A stretch of DNA of 64,000 nt, from positions 62,001-126,000 of the forward strand of contig NZ_PDEP01000006.1 in NCBI RefSeq assembly GCF_002554705.1. Direction: 5' to 3'. Source of the stretch: Longimonas halophila. GTDB lineage: Bacteria; Bacteroidota; Rhodothermia; Rhodothermales; Salinibacteraceae. Shown piece by piece: positions 41,161 to 48,246 of the stretch (position 1 is the first letter of the stretch; the number at the start of each line of letters is the position of its first letter). The notes under the pieces were generated by a model. That model did not search any database and was not told where the DNA came from. It worked only from the letters and a program-made list of their open reading frames with translations. Made by a program: the position numbers and the translations under genes.

Positions 41161-41433
41161 CTGCTTACACCTGCTCTTCCTCTGCGCTAAACACGTACGG
41201 ACCGTTCGCCCCAGTCAACGCTTTTACCAGAAGGCCATCACTTACGGTCTATCCACTACCCAGATTCGGTACGATTCCTGTGCGGTGCTCGCAGCTACTT
41301 GTGGATCCAACAGCCCTACAGAAAAGAGGGGCCGACCGGCAGACCCCGGCGGTCCCTCTTGCTGTTGAATGCGTTGGTATCAGACGCGGCAGTTTGGCGC
41401 TCTCGTCCTGTGTGGCAGGCAGCGTGTAGCGGT

Positions 41434-43488
41434 TTACGGCGTCCACATGCGGATGCCGCGCTCCTTGGTGCCCGAGAGCACGTAGCGCCCGTCGGGCGAG
41501 AAGTCGACAGCGCTCACGCCTTCGCCGCTCTCACCCTTGAACAGATAGCCAAGGCTACCGTCGGAAACCTTCCAGAGGCAGACGTTGAGGTTGCTGGTGC
41601 CCGAAATGGCAAACTGGCCATCGGGCGAGAACGACACGGCAATGACGAGGCCATCGTGGCGGTCGAACGTGCGCAGGAGCTTGCCCGACGCCGCATCCCA
41701 CAGGCGAGCAGTCATGTCGTCACTGCCCGAGAGGACGTACTGGCCATCGGGCGAGAATGCGACCGAGAAGACATACGCTGCGTCCCAGTCGCTGGTATCA
41801 AGCTCCATGACCTGGCCACCAGACTGCACGTCCCAGATGCGCAGAGCGCCTTGCCCAGTGCCTGTGACGACGCGAGAGCCGTCGGGCGAGAATGCAGCCG
41901 AGAAGACCGGCTCTTCGTGTGTATCGAAGGTAAACTCAGGCTCTCCCGACTTTACGTCCCAGATGCGTAGCGTCCCTCCTTGGCCGGCTCCGCCGAGTAC
42001 GCGGTTGCCGTCGGGAGAGAAGCAGGCTGTGAGCACCGAGTTGGGCGAGGTTTCGAGGTTGTGCAATTGGGTGCCGGTTTCCAGGTCCCACAGTTGCAGT
42101 GTGCTCTCCGAGCTAAGCGTGAGCAGCGTTTCTCCATTCGACGACAGATCGATTGCAATGGGATGGCCATCGAGGCCACGAATGGTTTGAATTTCGTCGC
42201 CCGAGACGACCTCCCAGACTTTGGCCTCGTTGTCGTTACCGCCGCCAAGGGCGAACTGGCCGTCGGGTGAAAAGGAGACGGCATTGACCCAGTCGGCAGT
42301 GCCTTCGAGGCTGCGCACAATGCTCAGGTTCTGGCGCTGCGGGCTACTATTGCTTCCGTCTGAGCGGCGGGCTGAAGAGCTGGATTTCTCTTCGGAGGCA
42401 CTGTCGTCATCAGAGAGGTCTTTCGACTGGAAGATTTGCGTCTGGGCAGGCTGGTTTTCCGCTTCATCTTCGTCGCCCAGACGAATAGGACCGGCTTCGG
42501 CATCGCCGCTATCGGAGGGCGAAGGAATCTCCACATACTCTCCGGGATCTTCATTGCGGAGAGCTTCGGCAAGCATTGCGCACGAGTCGAAGCGGTCGTC
42601 GGCCTCTTTCATAAGACACTTCGCTACAACCTGCTCCAGCCACTCGGGGATGTCGGGCTGCAGCTCGCGCGGTGGGGTGTACGGCTCATGGAGGACTTTA
42701 TACACCACGCTCATAGGGTGCCCTCCAGAGTGAGGCAATTGGCCTGTGAGCGCTTCATACAGCACGACGCCAAGGCTGTACAGATCGCTCCGGGCCTCAA
42801 CTTCAGTGCCACGAGCCTGCTCGGGACTCATATACTCGGGGGTGCCAAGTACCGTCCCTGTTTGAGTGAGGCGAGCCTCTGAAGAGGCATACGCGATGCC
42901 GAAGTCCATGAGCACGGGCCGCCCCACGTCTGTAATCATGACGTTCGAGCCCTTTACGTCGCGATGGATCATGCCTTGTTCGTGGGCATACGCCAGCGCA
43001 TCAGCAATAGGGGTGATGATCGTGACAGCCTCTTGGCTGGACAGATGCCCCTGCTCCTGAATGATTTCGTGCATGTCGCGTCCACTCAGGTATTCCATCG
43101 CCATGAAGTGGACGCCATTGGTTTCCCCTTCATCGATGATGGTTACGATGTGAGGATGATTTAGCCGTGCAGCAGAACGCGCCTCGCGGTGGAAGCGCTC
43201 CAGCATCTTTTTATCATGCGAGACCCCCTGGGGAAGTACCTTCAGAGCAATGTCACGGCCCAGGCTGCGCTGCTTGGCCTTGTAGACAATAGCCATGCCC
43301 CCCCGGCCAAGCTCTTTCTCAATCTCGTAGTTTTCGTCGAGCGCCTCACGCACCAGCGTTTCCGGGTTGCGGATGCTGGTGGTTGTTGTAGGTGGGTCTT
43401 CCAGCCACTCTCCACAGTGCTTGCATTTGCGCGCTGCAGCCAAGATCTCCTCGTGACAGTACGGGCAGCGCTTTGTGGCTTCAGACAT
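41434..43488 (-). CDS. Ser/Thr protein kinase with N-terminal zinc ribbon and C-terminal seven-bladed WD40 propeller
   Basis: The 684-residue protein opens with a zinc ribbon (Cys8, Cys11, Cys22, Cys25), then a Hanks-type kinase domain at about 54-310. This has the Gly-rich loop GRGGMAIVYK at 61-70, Lys83 in ALKVLP, HRDVKGSN with Asp177, DFG at 195-197 and LGTPEYMSPEQARG, so it should be active. An acidic Ser-rich linker follows (about 320-390). From about 395 seven WD40 units, each with SFSPDG or a variant, complete a beta-propeller. There is no transmembrane helix, so the kinase is cytosolic, with the propeller as a docking or sensing platform. It is the last gene of a minus-strand locus with FHA and PP2C genes, 111 bp after the FHA gene. 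Confidence 0.95.
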   Translation of the reverse strand: MSEATKRCPYCHEEILAAARKCKHCGEWLEDPPTTTTSIRNPETLVREALDENYEIEKELGRGGMAIVYKAKQRSLGRDIALKVLPQGVSHDKKMLERFHREARSAARLNHPHIVTIIDEGETNGVHFMAMEYLSGRDMHEIIQEQGHLSSQEAVTIITPIADALAYAHEQGMIHRDVKGSNVMITDVGRPVLMDFGIAYASSEARLTQTGTVLGTPEYMSPEQARGTEVEARSDLYSLGVVLYEALTGQLPHSGGHPMSVVYKVLHEPYTPPRELQPDIPEWLEQVVAKCLMKEADDRFDSCAMLAEALRNEDPGEYVEIPSPSDSGDAEAGPIRLGDEDEAENQPAQTQIFQSKDLSDDDSASEEKSSSSARRSDGSNSSPQRQNLSIVRSLEGTADWVNAVSFSPDGQFALGGGNDNEAKVWEVVSGDEIQTIRGLDGHPIAIDLSSNGETLLTLSSESTLQLWDLETGTQLHNLETSPNSVLTACFSPDGNRVLGGAGQGGTLRIWDVKSGEPEFTFDTHEEPVFSAAFSPDGSRVVTGTGQGALRIWDVQSGGQVMELDTSDWDAAYVFSVAFSPDGQYVLSGSDDMTARLWDAASGKLLRTFDRHDGLVIAVSFSPDGQFAISGTSNLNVCLWKVSDGSLGYLFKGESGEGVSAVDFSPDGRYVLSGTKERGIRMWTP

Positions 43489-43599
43489 AGGGGGTGGGAG
43501 TGGTTAGAAACGGTCCGTGGTTCGTACGGGCGCAAGAGAGTCGAGCCGTCCTCAGGTGTAAGGGCTATCGCGGAGGAAAGCAAGGCAGAAAACGCGATG

Positions 43600-44691
43600 C
43601 TACACCTCATACCGAAGAACTAGCTCACCCATCTGAATGGTATCCTCGTTCTGAAGTTCGACAGTTTCCTCGGGGGGGACCTGCTCGTTGTTAACTTCCG
43701 TGGGGTTGGTTGTACTCTTGTTGCGGAGGTAGACCTCGTTACTGCTCGTTTTTTGGATGATTTCGGCCTGGATGCGCGACACAGTGCGGTAGGTGTCTCC
43801 CAGTTGGATATGTGCAAACGCCCGTTCGCCCTTCACATCGGCACGACCAATGGTGACGACGTTGCCATCTTCTTCCTCGCGCGGGAAGCCCGCAATACGG
43901 AACTCGCGCCCCTTGTCGGGTCCAGAGATAATAACAAGCTTGCCAGGAATAAACTTCATCGTTTTAGGGGGGGCCTTGAACTTCAAGGTTTCGGGGCTCT
44001 CGGGCTTATTCGCCGTTGAACTGCTTGATTCCGACTTGATGCGGCGTTCGGGTTCATCGGTTGTGGGGCCGTCGCTGTCTGGAAACAGGGAGTCGTCGCC
44101 ACCTTGCAATTCGGTGTCTTGCACGTTCAAGTCACCGTCTTCCTGGCTTGCTTCAGACTTGGCCGCCTCTGCCGCCTCGCGTTCTGCTTGGGCGCGCTTC
44201 TCTTCGCGCCGCTGCTCGGCTTCTTCCTCACGCTTCCAGAGGTAATAGGCGCTGCCAATAATCGCGATTGTAATCAGCAGGCCAATGATGCCAATGATCG
44301 TAAACGGATTCCCTTCGCTCTCCAATCTACGCTCCTCAGGCGTCTCGCCGCTTTGGCTGCCCGCTGCGGTAGAAGACCGATTACTCTCCGTAATGTACGG
44401 CTCCCGATTGAACGCGCTGATTGATACGAGCCCCTCAACAGTGAGCTGATCCCCTTCTGAAGGGGCAGTGTCAGACGAGTAGCGAATCCGGATTTGGTTT
44501 CCGTCCTCGTCTTCCAGTATGTAATTCCCCTCGTCTTCAGCCAAGACCCGGGCTACGGTGCCCTCAACTGAAACCTGTGTATCATTGTACTGGCCGGGGT
44601 TGTTAAGAATATCGCTCACTGATGTCTGAGCATCAGCGGGGGCGGTTCCGATGAAAGCCAGGAAGGCTACAGCCAACCAAACAAATCTCAT
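43600..44691 (-). CDS. Membrane protein with periplasmic OB-like domain and cytoplasmic FHA domain
   Basis: I use the ATG at 44691, giving 363 residues and a signal peptide (MRFVWLAVAFLAFIGTAPADAQ). Residues about 23-105 look like a bacterial OB fold (VSVEGTVARVL, ILEDEDGNQIRIRY, LTVEGLV). A transmembrane helix spans about 130-151 (FTIIGIIGLLITIAIIGSAYYLW). A Lys/Glu/Arg-rich charged stretch and an acidic linker follow. Residues about 255-363 form an FHA domain: LVIISGPDKGREF, VTIGRADV, then RTVSRIQAEI where most FHA domains have SxxH, so the usual His is Gln. FHA domains bind phosphothreonine. Placement between a PP2C phosphatase and a Ser/Thr kinase suggests it is a substrate or adaptor of that kinase. 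Confidence 0.88.
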   Translation of the reverse strand: MRFVWLAVAFLAFIGTAPADAQTSVSDILNNPGQYNDTQVSVEGTVARVLAEDEGNYILEDEDGNQIRIRYSSDTAPSEGDQLTVEGLVSISAFNREPYITESNRSSTAAGSQSGETPEERRLESEGNPFTIIGIIGLLITIAIIGSAYYLWKREEEAEQRREEKRAQAEREAAEAAKSEASQEDGDLNVQDTELQGGDDSLFPDSDGPTTDEPERRIKSESSSSTANKPESPETLKFKAPPKTMKFIPGKLVIISGPDKGREFRIAGFPREEEDGNVVTIGRADVKGERAFAHIQLGDTYRTVSRIQAEIIQKTSSNEVYLRNKSTTNPTEVNNEQVPPEETVELQNEDTIQMGELVLRYEV

Positions 44692-45057
44692 TGGACAAAG
44701 GGAAAAGGTATAGGGAACAAACGTGAACGCAAAAGCGGGGTGTAGCCGGGGCCCTGTCCTGGTGAACAAGGAAAGATCCGAGCCTCACAGGCCGGAAGGC
44801 TTGCAGGGGAGGAACAGCTACACAATAATCATTAGCAGGCACGGGGTCAATGCCCTTTTTCGATATCGCAGGATCAAGACCGTAATATAGCAGGCACAGT
44901 TAGCATGTTTTGTCAGCGAGAAGGCACAGGCAAGATTGTTTTACTTGGAATGCTACTTCAACAACTCCCTCAATGTTAGGGGGCGTCAGGCTGCATAGCT
45001 GCATGCGGGGGACTCACACGGGTTGGGGGCCCGGTCGTTAACCATTCAGGAAGTAAA
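44692..45057. other. Intergenic region upstream of the OB-FHA gene
   Basis: These 366 bp lie between two minus-strand genes, so the FHA-kinase pair may have its own promoter here. A palindromic GCATAGCTGCATGC stretch occurs near 44992-45006. No gene was seen. Confidence 0.45.
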
Positions 45058-46536
45058 CTAATTATTCCGAATGCCCACGCGTACAACCCCGGCCCACTCG
45101 TCGTCTTGATAATTCGGCCAAACTACTTCGTAGGCACGTCGGCCTGCATATCGTGTTTTATGATGATAGAGGGCGGGGGTTGTCGTGGTGCGCTCCCACA
45201 GATCGCCACCGTATTCCAGGCCGCCTCGCGAAAACTGCTCGCTGTGAATGACTTCCCCTTCTGGATCCTGAACCGCAAAATAGAGGAGCGCACTGCTTTC
45301 TTCAAACAGCGGGCCGAAGTTGGCAAGAGGTTCACCACCCAGGTAGGCTCCTCCAATGAGAGTAGCCACGGCGCTCCCGGTAGCTGCGTACGATCGCGAC
45401 AGTTGCTCTGACACCATGCGTTGCCAACGTTCGTTGTTCTGAATATCGGCAAGCAATCCTTCAAGCAGCGCATTCTCATCGGACGAGGTGCGCGACTCAA
45501 ACTGCAGGACAAAGTATCCGGCATCTACAGGTGAGATGAGCCATGCCTCATCCGGGTTCTCTGAAGACTCAAGCATGGTCACGTTTCCTGATAGACGCTC
45601 CAAGTCGTTGGTTGAGGGCGGGGCGATGGTGCCTGAATCGTAAAAAATGACATCCGAGCGGGCGTCGCGTGTCATCAGGTAGATACCAACCACAAAATCA
45701 GGAAAGCGGATGCGTTGCATCTCGCTCCGTACGTGGCTCACAACCGCGTCGGAGGTTACGCCACCAAACAGCACGTTTCCATGCTTGGCAATGGGGCTTA
45801 ACATCTGCCCCCGTACCGTAATCAGACTCGTCAACACATTCTCGGGGGTGGGCGTGCGGATGGCCAGTCGCTTGGCGATATCGAAAGCGTCGTCGAACTC
45901 GGTGGTGATCATGTACAGCTCCTTCAGGTCAGATGCTGCATCATCCCACGTAACATACGATTGATCGCCATTCCAGTCGTTAATAATGGTTTCGTAGGCG
46001 GCAATGGCTTCCTCATGGTTCTCCGTCCGATAGGCCGAGGAGCCGCACAGGTAGTTCAAGCGAAACGTGCGGTCGCTGTAGGCACCGTAACGGGTGCAGT
46101 ATCGATGCGCTTCGCCGTACGATTCATTATCGTGCAGCCGCCCTACCCACGTTTCCAGGGTCGAGGTGATGCGTCCACCAAACGCGCCGCGATTGGCCAG
46201 GTAGTCGTTTGTTGTGACCGACTGCAAGAACGACGGACTGCCACTTGGTGCCTGCTGCACGTAGCTATGCCAGCTGCTGTACGCCTCCACCAGTGCATCT
46301 TGCACGCGTCCAATTGAGCACTCGCGCAGAGCCGTGTTGATGAGTCGTATCGCACCGGAATAGTTGTTCTGATTAATGAGGCGATCTGCCGTCGATAACT
46401 GCTGGTCTGCAAACGACTCGTCGCAGGTCTGAGCCTGTATCGAGCGGGCCGAGGCCGGCAACGGCTCGGTAGCACCCAGCATGGAGAAGACAATGACAAA
46501 GAGGCCAGTAAGAAATGGGGGGTAAGGTCGACGCAT
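45058..46536 (-). CDS. Secreted protein with N-terminal TPR-like helices and a C-terminal Cache-like sensor region (hypothetical)
   Basis: From the ATG at 46536 the precursor has 492 residues and a signal peptide (residues 1 to about 35). Residues about 45-235 are helical and TPR-like (DRLINQNNYSGAIRLINTAL, AYRTENHEEAIAAYETIIN), with four cysteines. The second half is alpha/beta and carries strands typical of extracellular Cache/PAS sensors: ALLYFAVQDPEGEVIHSEQF, and WAGVVRVGI at the C-terminus. Cache sensors normally have a membrane anchor joined to a signalling output; here there is none, so the protein is predicted to be periplasmic and free. It lies between the PP2C gene (82 bp) and the FHA gene (366 bp). 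The sensor role is inferred; I recognise no exact family. Confidence 0.68.
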   Translation of the reverse strand: MRRPYPPFLTGLFVIVFSMLGATEPLPASARSIQAQTCDESFADQQLSTADRLINQNNYSGAIRLINTALRECSIGRVQDALVEAYSSWHSYVQQAPSGSPSFLQSVTTNDYLANRGAFGGRITSTLETWVGRLHDNESYGEAHRYCTRYGAYSDRTFRLNYLCGSSAYRTENHEEAIAAYETIINDWNGDQSYVTWDDAASDLKELYMITTEFDDAFDIAKRLAIRTPTPENVLTSLITVRGQMLSPIAKHGNVLFGGVTSDAVVSHVRSEMQRIRFPDFVVGIYLMTRDARSDVIFYDSGTIAPPSTNDLERLSGNVTMLESSENPDEAWLISPVDAGYFVLQFESRTSSDENALLEGLLADIQNNERWQRMVSEQLSRSYAATGSAVATLIGGAYLGGEPLANFGPLFEESSALLYFAVQDPEGEVIHSEQFSRGGLEYGGDLWERTTTTPALYHHKTRYAGRRAYEVVWPNYQDDEWAGVVRVGIRNN

Positions 46537-46618
46537 AAAACTCGGCGGAATGCGGCAGGTCAAGAACAGGGCAGAGGCTCACGGACGACCAGCGCGGGGC
46601 AGAAATACGAGAACGGTG

Positions 46619-47449
46619 TTATGCCGGCTCTTCTTGGGCTGGAGGGAACGCGTAAGTGCGTACCTGGCCCAGGTTGCGGGTAATCGAACCGGCTTCAGCC
46701 ATCACAACCGAAATATTGTCGCTCGACCCCGAATGATACGCCAGCGATACCAACGACTCAGCTGCCGTGCGTAGGTCGGGCGTGCCCACCATGTATGAGG
46801 CAAAAAGCTTCTCTTGGTCGTCCATCTTATCTACGATGAGCCCATCAGAACAGAGCAAAAACCCGTCCCCATTTTCAAGTTTGTAGTACGGCTGCTCTTT
46901 GGGGAAGAAGTCAGGTACATCATTGCCTCCATCGAGTGTCTTGTTGATAATATGACCATACTGACGTACAAATTTGGGGTCGAGGTCGTCAGTGTTTGCT
47001 TGCTTGCGAAACTCTTCTAAGTACGAATGGTCGGTGGTTACCTGGCGCATAACCCCGCTGTGCAGGTGATACACACGGCTGTCGCCCATATTGCCAACGA
47101 CAAACCGGTCTTTGAATCCAAGCACGCAGGTGAGCGTGGTGCCCATGCCATCCAATGAGGGTTCGCGCTCAATAACCGTGCGAATGGCCTCTTGGGATTC
47201 CTGATAGATCTCGGTCATAATCTCCTTCATCTCTTCGGGCTCGGTTTGATACCGAAACCGCTCGTCGAGATAGGCTTCTACTCGCTTCAGCACAGACTGG
47301 CTCGCAATCTGTCCTCCTGCGGTACCCCCCATGCCATCGGCCACCGCTAAGAAAAACGCATCAGGATGCGGATAGAACTGCAAAATGTCGTCCTGATTGA
47401 CCTCGCGGCGTCCAGGATAGGTTGTACCGTGGGCAGAAATTGGGAGCAT
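46619..47449 (-). CDS. PP2C-type protein serine/threonine phosphatase
   Basis: The 276-residue protein starts at the ATG at 47449 (MLPISAHGTTYPGRREVNQDD). The metal-binding motifs of PPM phosphatases are complete: NQDD with Asp20, VADGMGGTAGG with Asp38, VGNMGDSRVYHL, LLCSDGL and SGSSDNISVV. It dephosphorylates Ser/Thr with two Mn2+/Mg2+ ions in the cytosol. A segment between MGDSR and SDGL (KFVRQYGHIINKTLDGG) replaces the usual short loop. It is the first gene of the locus that also encodes the sensor-like protein, the FHA protein and the kinase, so it most likely reverses that kinase's phosphorylations. Confidence 0.94.
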   Translation of the reverse strand: MLPISAHGTTYPGRREVNQDDILQFYPHPDAFFLAVADGMGGTAGGQIASQSVLKRVEAYLDERFRYQTEPEEMKEIMTEIYQESQEAIRTVIEREPSLDGMGTTLTCVLGFKDRFVVGNMGDSRVYHLHSGVMRQVTTDHSYLEEFRKQANTDDLDPKFVRQYGHIINKTLDGGNDVPDFFPKEQPYYKLENGDGFLLCSDGLIVDKMDDQEKLFASYMVGTPDLRTAAESLVSLAYHSGSSDNISVVMAEAGSITRNLGQVRTYAFPPAQEEPA

Positions 47450-48246
47450 TGCGTCCGGAGAAAAATCTTCAGCGACTACACGAGCAAAGGAAGAGGGGCA
47501 CCCGGTCAAACATAATACGGCCACGGAGAAGACGAAGAAGTACTGCTCCGAAAACAGGCCGGCAGCATGCGTTTGGGGCCCCGAGCAAGCACCGGCCGAG
47601 CCGCTCTACACCAGCGGGCAGTGGTTGGGTATACGTATGTGCGTTGTGAATAACATATTGTGTTGTAGTAGCTTAATGAGGGTGCCAAAGAGGCGTGAAA
47701 GCGTCATTCTGCATGATGCTTCATCTGGAGCGATTGCTCTTGCAGAGCGTTTTGTGTCAGCACCAGCCTATGTGCATCACAGGCACCATGCATCCACGAA
47801 GCGGCACATGGAAGTACGACGATGCTCAATCCTCTTATAACACTTCCTTACATACGTTGGTTAGGTACAAGCGTAATACGAAGGGTACGCAATAGAAAAC
47901 GGAGGGGCAAGTGATTTTTAAACAGCTTTTACCGCGGCGGTATTTCAATTTGAACCACTGATGCCCTACCAAGATAATCATGAATCTAATTTAGATATAA
48001 GACAATTGCAATCAGGGAGATAGACAAAACACTTGATTGCAGAGACGTATTTCTGAAAACATACTACGTGCATCTCGTTGGTCGGCTTTTCATATCGTGC
48101 GGAGGGGGAAGAGGCAGGAGGGAGGCGTTCTGCCTTCCTGCGCATACAAGGTATCAATGTAGGGTGTTGTGTTGCCGAACCGTGGTTTCAGCCAGGCATA
48201 CACGATATGCTACCCCATGTCCTCTTGCACGCTCACTCCTTTGCGC
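47450..48246. other. Divergent intergenic region between the PP2C gene and polA
   Basis: This 797-bp region holds the promoters of two divergent units. The stretch 47900-48060 is distinctly AT-rich and contains an inverted repeat (48007-48041). A GC-rich hairpin (GCAGGA with TCCTGC) lies at about 48114-48140, shortly before polA. Short ORFs in it show no coding signal. Confidence 0.5.
48007..48041. promoter_or_regulatory. Inverted repeat upstream of polA
   Basis: TGCAATCA (48007-48014) and TGATTGCA (48034-48041) are a perfect 8-bp inverted pair 27 bp apart (start to start) in an AT-rich stretch about 210 bp upstream of polA. It could be an operator or RNA hairpin; nothing identifies a regulator. 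Confidence 0.3.

Larger units (their letters stand above)
40384..41433. other. Gene-free, repeat-rich kilobase between hemL and the kinase gene
   Basis: I see no supportable gene in this 1,050-bp convergent intergenic region. It is packed with palindromic sequences: a GC-rich pair near 40465-40515 (GGGGCGGAGCCCC, then GAGGCAGAGCCCCG), two cloverleaf-like elements (40581-40641 and 41105-41160) and a TGAGCG/AGTCGAA-type repeat (40951-41000). Another hairpin-prone stretch lies at 40825-40860 (GCGCCGACCGGCGC). The region looks like a sink for short non-autonomous repeats. Confidence 0.6.
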
